DNA from: Gallionellaceae bacterium
GTDB lineage: Bacteria > Pseudomonadota > Gammaproteobacteria > Burkholderiales > Gallionellaceae
Assembly: GCA_003445795.1 (NCBI GenBank)
Contig: DMCN01000081.1
Coordinates: 34,056-43,505, forward strand
Length of the DNA: 9,450 nucleotides
Reading direction: 5' to 3'
Part shown: positions 1 through 6,336 of the stretch, in pieces
Layout of the letters: each line of letters begins with the position of its first letter
Numbering within the stretch: position 1 is the first letter of the stretch
Position numbers and translations under genes: made by a program
Notes under the pieces: generated by a model
The model's input: only the letters and a program-made list of their open reading frames with translations
What the model was told of the DNA's origin: nothing
Database searches by the model: none

Positions 1-3000
1 CTCCGGCCTTGCCCAGGCCTTCTGCCGCGGAGCCAGCGGCCGTCGCCAACTTCCCCCGTGCCTCGGCGCTCTCCACCGAGATCGTGGCCATGACAGTGCT
101 GAGCCCCTCGAAGATCAACCGCACCTGCGCAATCACGACGTCGATCTTCGAGACGCCCGCAGAGACGTCGATCTCGGCCAGCTTCCCAAGGCTCACGCCC
201 GCGTCAGCCACCATTTTCACTGTCGCTGCAGCCGAGTCCACCCATGCCTTGATCTGGGCTTGCCGCTCGGTCATCGCGGCGTTGTCGGCGAACCCGCGCG
301 CCCATAGAGCTGCCTCCGCCTCGACCCTGGCGAGGATCGCGCGGATGTTCACCGCGGCGATGGATAGCGCGTGAGCCGGGATCGCGGTCGCTTGGCTCCA
401 GTCAACCGTGAGCCCTCCGGCCGTAGCCATGAGATCTACAGCCGCCTTCGTGCCGTCAACCCACGCCCGCATCACGGCGAGCTTCTCGTCCATTACCTTC
501 TGGATGCCCCCGGCCTCGCGCCGCAGGAACAGGTCCGCCTCGGACTCGACCTTGTCCAAGATCCCCCGCACGTTGACCGCCGCCACCGAAAGCGCGTGTG
601 CCGGGATCGCGGTGACCTGCGCCCAGTCGACGGCGATGCCGGCCCCGGCTGTCATGATGTCGAGCGCCGCCTTGGCGCCGTCCACCCACCGCTTCAGTCC
701 ATCGATGAGCTCGGTCTGATCCTCGGGCAGCTGCTCGCGGAAGGTCGCGGTGAGCTCCTTCAGCTTCTCCCACATGCGCGCGACGTTCGAGGTGACGACA
801 CCGAGTTGGTCATCGCTCACGAGCACAGCTTCAGCCAGGGACTTTCCGGCCTCCGCCACGCCGAGCAGGAGCCCCACGCCATCAGTCAGGGTGGCGACGA
901 GCGACTGCACGAGCCCGAGGCCTTCCTGCGCGGCTGGGATGTCGCGGAAGAGGTCGTAGTCCGGCCCTCGCATGAGTCGGTGCAGCATCCCGGCTGCCCC
1001 CCTAAGCACCGATTCGACGCGATCGAGCGCCGCGTCGGGAAGCTCGGGCAGGTCCTTCAGTCCTACGATTGCCTCTGCCGTGCGGCCCACCATCTCGACG
1101 GCTGAGGCCAGGACGTCGGCCGTGAGCTGGCTCACCTGCAGCGCCTCGAGCTGGTCGGCGATGTTCGGCATCCCCCGCTGGAGTTCCGATACGAGGTTCC
1201 ACACGGTGGAGGCGGTCTCGGTCAAGAACCGGCCGACGAGGGCAGCTGTGCCCTCCGGGATCCGAACCACGTCGCGCAGGCTCTTGGCGGCTTGCCCCAA
1301 TGCCGCAACGGGCTGCAGAAGCGAGGTGAGCGTGTCTGCGACGGCGCGGCTCACCTCGAGCGTCTCCAACTGGGTGTGGCGCGAGGGGAAGCCATCTTGG
1401 AGCCCCGAGACGAGCGTCCACCCGATGCGGGCGATCTCCGTGAAGAACCGCTCGACATAGACCCCGATGTCCTCCGGGATGCGAACCACACTGCGGAGGT
1501 TCACCGCCGCCTGGCCCAACTGATCCACCACGCCGATCCAGGCACCCTCGGTTTCAGCAACGTCCTGTGACAAGCCTAATAGCTCCGCCCGCTGCTCTTC
1601 CGGCAGAGCCCGGCGAGCTGCCTCGACGAGCCTGCCACCCGCCTCTGCGATCTGCATCATGAGCCGCTCGACGATGCCCATGGCCGCCGGTGCCTGGGCG
1701 AGCTCCCGGGCCGAAGTGCCCATGCGGACCGCGCCTTCGGTGAGCTTACCCCACAGGTCAACCCACGTTGCCATGCCCTGGCCCACCGTCGTGAAGGTGG
1801 AGGCCGGGTTCTCCCCATCCCCGTCCCCGGCTCCGTCCTCGCCGCCGTCCTGAAACACGCTGGCCAGATCCCTGCCCTTGTCGCGTACGCGGGTGAGAAG
1901 GTCGCCGATGAGATCGAATGCACGATCAATCTGCCCCTGCTCCGGAAACCGGACATTCACGATCCCCGCCAGGAACTGGCCGGCCTTCGTCATGGCGTCG
2001 AGCATGCCGCTCGATAGCTGCGCAACTGCGTCCATTGCCTCGGCCTTGGACGTGTCAAGGATCTGCACGCCGTCCTCGAGCACTCCGATCTTCGCGAGCA
2101 GCCCAGCGCCCAGCTCGTCGAACTTGGCCAGGGCCGCAGCAATGAACTCCTGCACTGCATCGAGCTTGGGCAGCCACTTCGCGCGATCGGGCAGGTCCGC
2201 GTCGGACAGGATTCGCAGCGCCTCGAGGCCCTTCATGACGGCATCGCTCACCCGCTCAGCGACATTGGCCATCGTCTGGGCGACCGACGATTCGCGGTCA
2301 GCCGCCGGTGCCGCCCGGCGAGCGCCTTCCTTATCCATCTTCGCCGACTGGGCCGCAAGGCCCACGCCGGACGTATAGACCTTCTTGCCGTCCTGGTCGT
2401 AATAGAACTCGCCCTTGGAGTCGACGCCGGTATCTCCGGGGTTATACGGCCCCTTGGCGGCCTTACCGGTCATGCCTGCAACGCCGGTACTCGGCGTCTC
2501 CGGAAGCTTTAGCCCCAGCGTACTCATCAGGCCCCCGAGGAGTCCCCCCTCGCCCTCGCCGCCGAGCAGCCCCGCCAGGCCCCCCTTACCCAAGAGCTTC
2601 TCTTTGATGCCGGACAGGAACGACCCCCCTCCTTCCTTCCCGAGGCTGCCGAACACGTCACCGATGGTGTCAGCTCCGCCACTGAACTTGTCGATGATTC
2701 CCCGGAGGCCGGCCGCGACGCCTGTCGCCATGGAGCCGAACGACGTCCCGAGCACCGAATCCAGCGCAGCCAACCCCCGGCCGATGAGCTCGGGGATCTT
2801 GCTCACGGCCGAGACTATTGTGTCCAGTATCTTCCCGAAAATCTTCTTGATGCCGCCGAAGAGCCGCGTGCCCCAGTCCTTGGCAATGTCGATGGCTGCC
2901 TGCAGGCCCCTCTGGAAGAGGTCGCGGATAGCCTCGAACAGAGCGCCGACCTTGTCAGCTACCCAGCCGGCGGCTTTTTGGAAGACGTCGCCGATCAGAC

Positions 3001-5086
3001 CCCAGGCCTTTTTGACCAGCCCCCAGATGAAGGACAGCCCCTGGCCGAAAATAGAAGAGAGGAATGACCACAGGCTGGAAATGACACTGCCTAGCCACGA
3101 GGCCACGGCCTTGGTGGCAGTGCAAATCGCATTCCACACGGCATCCCAGTTCTGCCATAGGAGCCAGATCACCCCGATCAGCACGCCGAGGCCGATGATG
3201 AGCGGCGCATTGGCGATGAGGATGCCAACGGCAGCCGCGGCGGCGGCTGCCAGCATCGCGAAGAACGCCGGGACGGCCACGGTGAGGAAAGCCACCGCCA
3301 TGCCCGCGACGGACAACACCACGGAGGCGATGGCTGGTATCAGCCCCACGAGGAACGATGCACCGGCAGCGATCGCGGACGCTGCCGCTGTCGCCAGCGC
3401 CGGGACTAGCCCCACGAGGAACCCCGCGGCAGCCGCCAGCGCCGCAGGTGCGCCAGCGAGCAGCGCCGGTACGGTCGTGGTCAGAAACGTGACGCCAGCG
3501 AAGACAGCAGAACCGATGAACGTCGCCAGCGATGGCACGACCGTAGTGAGCAGCGACACAGCGAATCCTGCGACGGCTCCCACTCCTTGCACGAGCAGCG
3601 ACGCGCCGAAGATCACGACCTGAGCCGCAGCCTGGACGAGCGTCACCCCGAAGGAGACCACATTCATAATCCCAGCTGCAAGCCACTGGCCGAGCGCCAG
3701 CACCTGCGCCCCCGCGCTCATGGCCAGGTGCACCCCCATGGAGATCAGCGCCGGCACGACTTGCCCCACGATCGCGACGGCCAGCACGCCCAGCAGGGCG
3801 GTCACCAGACCGGCGTGGTCGGAGATGAAGCCGAACACACCGCCCAGCACGCTCGCCACTCCCTGGACTACGCCTGCGGTCATGTCACGGAGAAAGCCCC
3901 AGTCGGCGATCCACGCCGCAGCGAACAACGCCATTACGACGCCAAGTCCGCCGATTGCCAAGGTCAGCGGTGTCATGAGCATCATGAGGCCGCCGATAGC
4001 CACTGCGACGGGACCGACCGCCGCCAGGATCAGGAAGAACGCCAGCACGGCCTTCTGAATGGACGGATCGAGGGCTTCCCACCGCTCCTGTAGTAGGAGC
4101 AGAATCGGGGCGACCTTCAGCATGGTGTCGGAGAGAGCATCGAACGCCGGCTGCATGACCGAGCCGAGCGTCTGGGTCACGGTATCCTTGATCGTCGACA
4201 GAACGCCGGAGAAGGTCTGGCTCTGCTTCTGCATCATGTTGCCGAGGCCGCCGAACCGCTCCGAGGTACCATCCACGAACGCCTTGAGGGCCGTGCCGGC
4301 GTCGATGAGCCCCTTCTCGCTCATCTCCTGCACCTGGGCGACCGTCTTGCCATAGTGCTGCGCAAGCATCTGGAGCATTGGCACTCCAGCCTCGGCGAAC
4401 TGCCGAAGCTCCCCACCGACCAGCTTTCCCTTGGCTACCATCTGGCCCAGGGCCAGGGTGAGGCGGTCGATCAGTGGCGCTCCGCCCCCGACGGCCGCCA
4501 CGTTATCCCCGAGAGCAGCCAGGGTTGGGATGATGTTCCGGGCGTCCAGCCCCATCGCCTGGAGCTTTTGGCTCGACATGATCAGCCCTTCGGCCTCAAA
4601 GGGGGTCGTCCGCGCGAAGGTCAGAAGTTGGTCCAGATGATCCCGGGCCGCGTCCGCAGAGCCAAGCATCGTCGTGAAGGCGATCTCCGCCCGCTGCTTC
4701 AGATCGTCGAAGCGAATGCCGAGCGCCGCAGCTATTCCGATCGGTGCAGAGAGCCCCGCCGACAGCCGGGCGCCCGCGCCGGCGATGGCCGAGCCATACT
4801 GATTGATGGCGCCGAATGCGGCCTCGGTGCGGTCCTTCAGGTCCTGAAGCGCCTGTGCACCGCGGGCTCGGAGCTCGTCGAACCTGGAGGCGGTCCTCCC
4901 GGCACTCCCGCCGACCTGATCCACCCTATTGCCCAGGCGGTCGGCAGCAGCAGCGGCCTGATCGAATGCCTTGTCCAAGCCGCCGTCAAGGAGGCGCTTT
5001 ATGACCTGCTGCACGTGGGCCGGCAGCTCGTCGAGGTCCTTTGTGTCCGTGCCAACACGGATTGTGATCAAGACTTCGTTGCCCAC
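1..5086 (-). CDS. Tail tape measure protein (partial, at least 1695 aa)
   Basis: I read this frame as open from GTG 5086 to base 1 with no stop. The GTG is the only good start: in-frame TAG lies at 5110-5108, GGGAG sits six bases upstream of GTG, and the next in-frame ATG is more than 100 codons in. The N-terminus is MGNEVLITIRVGTDTKDLDE followed by an Ala/Asp/Arg-rich helix. Residues about 100-265 match the tape measure N-terminal domain (TIGR02675 type): TTMLGSADAARDHL, FARTTPFEAEG, LGQMVAKGKLVGGELRQFAE (Met at 216) and AGVPMLQMLAQHYGKTVAQV. Residues about 345-395 and 495-640 are strongly hydrophobic, the latter in 22-residue repeats. Residues about 815-865 are Gly-rich. From about 960 onward the chain is built of degenerate 70-85-residue helical modules. 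Tape measure proteins fill the tail tube, set its length and leave with the DNA. I see no lytic domain in the part present; the C-terminus lies beyond the left edge. Confidence 0.95.
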   Translation of the reverse strand, partial: MGNEVLITIRVGTDTKDLDELPAHVQQVIKRLLDGGLDKAFDQAAAAADRLGNRVDQVGGSAGRTASRFDELRARGAQALQDLKDRTEAAFGAINQYGSAIAGAGARLSAGLSAPIGIAAALGIRFDDLKQRAEIAFTTMLGSADAARDHLDQLLTFARTTPFEAEGLIMSSQKLQAMGLDARNIIPTLAALGDNVAAVGGGAPLIDRLTLALGQMVAKGKLVGGELRQFAEAGVPMLQMLAQHYGKTVAQVQEMSEKGLIDAGTALKAFVDGTSERFGGLGNMMQKQSQTFSGVLSTIKDTVTQTLGSVMQPAFDALSDTMLKVAPILLLLQERWEALDPSIQKAVLAFFLILAAVGPVAVAIGGLMMLMTPLTLAIGGLGVVMALFAAAWIADWGFLRDMTAGVVQGVASVLGGVFGFISDHAGLVTALLGVLAVAIVGQVVPALISMGVHLAMSAGAQVLALGQWLAAGIMNVVSFGVTLVQAAAQVVIFGASLLVQGVGAVAGFAVSLLTTVVPSLATFIGSAVFAGVTFLTTTVPALLAGAPAALAAAAGFLVGLVPALATAAASAIAAGASFLVGLIPAIASVVLSVAGMAVAFLTVAVPAFFAMLAAAAAAAVGILIANAPLIIGLGVLIGVIWLLWQNWDAVWNAICTATKAVASWLGSVISSLWSFLSSIFGQGLSFIWGLVKKAWGLIGDVFQKAAGWVADKVGALFEAIRDLFQRGLQAAIDIAKDWGTRLFGGIKKIFGKILDTIVSAVSKIPELIGRGLAALDSVLGTSFGSMATGVAAGLRGIIDKFSGGADTIGDVFGSLGKEGGGSFLSGIKEKLLGKGGLAGLLGGEGEGGLLGGLMSTLGLKLPETPSTGVAGMTGKAAKGPYNPGDTGVDSKGEFYYDQDGKKVYTSGVGLAAQSAKMDKEGARRAAPAADRESSVAQTMANVAERVSDAVMKGLEALRILSDADLPDRAKWLPKLDAVQEFIAAALAKFDELGAGLLAKIGVLEDGVQILDTSKAEAMDAVAQLSSGMLDAMTKAGQFLAGIVNVRFPEQGQIDRAFDLIGDLLTRVRDKGRDLASVFQDGGEDGAGDGDGENPASTFTTVGQGMATWVDLWGKLTEGAVRMGTSARELAQAPAAMGIVERLMMQIAEAGGRLVEAARRALPEEQRAELLGLSQDVAETEGAWIGVVDQLGQAAVNLRSVVRIPEDIGVYVERFFTEIARIGWTLVSGLQDGFPSRHTQLETLEVSRAVADTLTSLLQPVAALGQAAKSLRDVVRIPEGTAALVGRFLTETASTVWNLVSELQRGMPNIADQLEALQVSQLTADVLASAVEMVGRTAEAIVGLKDLPELPDAALDRVESVLRGAAGMLHRLMRGPDYDLFRDIPAAQEGLGLVQSLVATLTDGVGLLLGVAEAGKSLAEAVLVSDDQLGVVTSNVARMWEKLKELTATFREQLPEDQTELIDGLKRWVDGAKAALDIMTAGAGIAVDWAQVTAIPAHALSVAAVNVRGILDKVESEADLFLRREAGGIQKVMDEKLAVMRAWVDGTKAAVDLMATAGGLTVDWSQATAIPAHALSIAAVNIRAILARVEAEAALWARGFADNAAMTERQAQIKAWVDSAAATVKMVADAGVSLGKLAEIDVSAGVSKIDVVIAQVRLIFEGLSTVMATISVESAEARGKLATAAGSAAEGLGKAG
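130..2200 (-). repeat. Degenerate 70-85-residue helical modules in the tape measure protein
   Basis: A recurring short block with an (I/F/L)P or similar pair followed by a helix recurs at regular intervals. The anchor codons start (lowest base) at 2189, 1943, 1688, 1475, 1256, 1037, 815, 602, 377 and 167. Examples are VRFPEQGQIDRAF, AQAPAAMGIVERL, VVRIPEDIGVYVERF, VVRIPEGTAALVGRF, ATAIPAHALSIAAVNIR and VTAIPAHALSVAAVNVR; the 815 and 167 copies have lost the proline (LVSDD, EIDVS). Spacings are 82, 85, 71, 73, 73, 74, 71, 75 and 70 residues. Adjacent pairs (1475/1256 and 602/377) are the most alike, and a W(V)DG/S element (RAWVDGTKAAVDLM) recurs in the last three. The copies are too diverged to be recent except for those pairs. 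Confidence 0.7.
3203..3560 (-). repeat. Six hydrophobic 22-residue (66-bp) tandem repeats in the tape measure protein
   Basis: Proline codons fall at 3533, 3467, 3401, 3335, 3269 and 3203 (lowest base of each codon), exactly 66 bp apart, which are residues 518, 540, 562, 584, 606 and 628. Each proline closes a similar strip: LLTTVVPSLA, FLTTTVPALL, FLVGLVPALA, FLVGLIPAIA, FLTVAVPAFF and ILIANAPLII. The units between are almost all Ala, Val, Leu, Gly, Ile and Phe. The best DNA match is between adjacent copies around 3342 and 3408 (AGCCCCACGAGGAAC in both, plus-strand reading). This looks like tandem duplication of one membrane-type helix or hairpin unit. Confidence 0.85.
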
Positions 5087-5107
5087 GTCGTGCTCCCGGT
5101 TCCTATC

Positions 5108-5334
5108 CTACCACCGGCACTTCGGACTCGGGCTCGGAGCCTGAGACTTGGCCTTCCGCTCGGCCTGCCGGTGCGCCTTCTCCTGGGCCTCCTCGAACTC
5201 CTCGAGCCATAGCCCCAATGTCACGCGGGCCCAGCGCTTCAGGCCACACTCTCGCTCGAGCTCGAGGCCAAGTCCTGGCCCGCCGAAACCGCTTGCATTT
5301 GCACGGGCTGTGCGGGTGAGGTGATCGAAGAACC
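5108..5334 (-). CDS. -1 frameshift extension of the tail assembly chaperone (GT-like)
   Basis: The frame one base back from the chaperone is open through its 3' end and ends in TAG at 5110-5108. From roughly 5334 downward it changes from Arg-rich shadow sequence to a natural-looking protein: LGLELERECGLKRWARVTLG, LWLEEFEEAQEKAH and a basic end RQAERKAKSQAPSPSPK. The 'L.LER.(F/C)GL..W' start and charged helix are typical of the T part of G-T chaperone fusions. It has no start or SD of its own, so ribosomal frameshifting is the likely route, giving a fusion of about 230 residues. I could not find a canonical X-XXY-YYZ heptamer; the left limit given here is only where the protein begins to look real, and the slip could be anywhere from there to the zero-frame stop at 5241-5239. 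Confidence 0.6.
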
Positions 5335-5811
5335 AGGCGCAGCGTGGGTCAGCGATTCGGCCGGGACGCCCTGGTCCCCGGAGCCCTCCGGTGTAGGGTC
5401 CAGTACGGGCTCCGCCTTCCGCGTCGCTTCTTGTGCATGCTCGGTGACGACGCGCTTGATTTCCTCGAACACGTGCACCTTCAGCTGGCCGAGGTTGGCT
5501 ACGGTTGGCCGCACGTTCTTGCGCCCGAAACCGGACCACGCCTTGATCCAAGCCGCAATGCCCTCGAGGTCCAGGCCGGTGATCTCAATCGCAAGTTCCT
5601 GCATCGGCTTCGCGTCCGGGTGGCGCCGGTTGGGCGCCTCGCGGATCGCCGTGATCGGCGTCGTTTGCAGCTCATCGAGCTTTCCCGCGGAGAGCTCCGC
5701 GTATATCTCGATCCACTCGCCGTGCAACTCCGGGACATCCGGGCAGTTGTCCTGGGTGAAGTGGTGGACGGCCGTGTCTTCCGGGTCGAACCAAGCCGAG
5801 TTCCTGCTCAT
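5239..5811 (-). CDS. Tail assembly chaperone (gpG-like, zero-frame product)
   Basis: 190 residues, ATG 5811 with a strong GGAGGAG SD. The N-terminus (MSRNSAWFDPEDTAVHHF) is followed by HGEWIEIYAELSAGKLDELQ, matching the 'W(I/V)...LS.G....L' region of siphovirus assembly chaperones. Then come ITGLDLEGIAAWIKAWSGFG and a helix VHVFEEIKRVVTEHAQEATR, again the usual layout ('...WI..WS..' then 'FEEI...I..H'). Residues from about 135 are low-complexity Pro/Ser/Ala/Gln and end in ASSSSESVA. The gene lies immediately before the tape measure gene, where lambda G/GT-type chaperones are found. Such proteins coat the tape measure protein and recruit tube subunits. A -1 frame overlaps the end and encodes a plausible second half. 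Confidence 0.78.
   Translation of the reverse strand: MSRNSAWFDPEDTAVHHFTQDNCPDVPELHGEWIEIYAELSAGKLDELQTTPITAIREAPNRRHPDAKPMQELAIEITGLDLEGIAAWIKAWSGFGRKNVRPTVANLGQLKVHVFEEIKRVVTEHAQEATRKAEPVLDPTPEGSGDQGVPAESLTHAAPGSSITSPAQPVQMQAVSAGQDLASSSSESVA
5255..5266. repeat. 12-bp perfect palindrome in the chaperone frameshift overlap
   Basis: CTCGAGCTCGAG reads the same on both strands and lies 14 bases before the zero-frame chaperone stop, inside the stretch where both frames are coding. It could fold or pair in the mRNA near the presumed slip region, but repeated Ser/Glu/Leu codons in G+C-rich DNA can also create it by chance. Confidence 0.5.
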
Positions 5812-5922
5812 GTCCGTCTCCTCCGATTGTGTGCCCCAGGCCGGCCGCGCCGCTCGGAGGAGCGCACACGGCGCAGCCGGGCCGGGCCGCGAGTCGAGGC
5901 CACGCTCCTGGCCTCATTGGGT
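5812..5922 (-). promoter_or_regulatory. Intergenic gap with two inverted repeats before the chaperone gene
   Basis: This 111-bp gap is the only sizeable non-coding stretch in the window. Just after the stop of the 131-aa tail gene there is a perfect 6-bp inverted repeat, GAGGCC at 5896-5901 and GGCCTC at 5910-5915, with an 8-base loop. A second, GCGCCG at 5847-5852 and CGGCGC at 5869-5874, encloses a small nested CTC/GAG stem. Neither is followed on the minus strand by a T-run, so they are not textbook intrinsic terminators. They could stabilise the tail-protein mRNA 3' end or damp read-through into the chaperone gene. The SD of the chaperone (GGAGGAG, ending about six bases before ATG 5811) is at the downstream edge. 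I see no convincing -35/-10 promoter. Confidence 0.4.
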
Positions 5923-6318
5923 TTAGGTGTAGGCCCACGCCCCTGTGGGGCGCAGCACAACCTCGAGCGCCGTCTCGTTCTTCGGCGTCGAAGTCTTCTT
6001 CGCCGACACGATCAGCACATCGACGTCCATCACATCCGTGCCTGTCGTGATCTGGAAGTCGCGGTTGTCGCCCTCGTGGCCGATCAGCGCTGTCCGCAGC
6101 GCATCGGTGTAGTTCAGCTGCAGCGTGAAGTCCGACATGGTCTTGAAGCCCGAGGAGCGGTGCACGGGTGCCACAGCGTTGACCGGTGTCTTCTCCTCGA
6201 TGAGGGCCTCGACCATCTCCTCGACGTCGTTCAGGATGTCGGCGGAGATGTCGGTCAATACGTCCGACGCGTTGTCCAGCTTGACGGTGATGTCGTCGGG
6301 GCCGTAGGGACTCGTCAT
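5923..6318 (-). CDS. Major tail tube-like protein (131 aa)
   Basis: Starts ATG 6318 with AAGGAG six bases upstream and ends TAA at 5925-5923; an 18-base gap separates it from the preceding stop. The sequence has early ITVKLDNASDVLTDIS, an acidic segment NDVEEMVEALIEE, then GFKTMSDFTLQLNYTD, RDFQITTGTDVMDVDVLIVS and a terminal EVVLRPTGAWAYT. A DLT/DIS-type turn, a central 'G....F.L...Y.D' strand and a terminal '..V.LRPTG' strand are common in small phage tail-tube proteins with a beta-sandwich fold. Its place directly before the assembly chaperone is where the major tail protein gene normally sits. The larger neighbour upstream may be a diverged paralogue. I consider this the better candidate for the main tube subunit, but the alternative assignment is not excluded. 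Confidence 0.6.
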   Translation of the reverse strand: MTSPYGPDDITVKLDNASDVLTDISADILNDVEEMVEALIEEKTPVNAVAPVHRSSGFKTMSDFTLQLNYTDALRTALIGHEGDNRDFQITTGTDVMDVDVLIVSAKKTSTPKNETALEVVLRPTGAWAYT

Positions 6319-6336
6319 CGTCTACTCCTTCTCTCT

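Noticed and set aside
371..1105. Plus-strand open frame of 244 codons
   Set aside because: Arg/His/Gly-rich antisense shadow of the repeat modules of the tape measure gene.
2415..3623. Plus-strand open frame of 402 codons opposite the tape measure gene
   Set aside because: Composition is Pro/Ser/Ala/Thr-rich and mirrors the hydrophobic repeats of the tape measure gene on the other strand. No domain and no ribosome binding site seen.
2955..3686. Minus-strand 243-codon frame inside the tape measure region
   Set aside because: It is in another frame from the continuous tape measure reading frame and is Arg/Gly/Cys-rich with no motif.
5896..5915. Hairpin GAGGCC/GGCCTC as an intrinsic terminator
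   Set aside because: There is no T-run after the stem in the direction of transcription, so I report it only as an inverted repeat.
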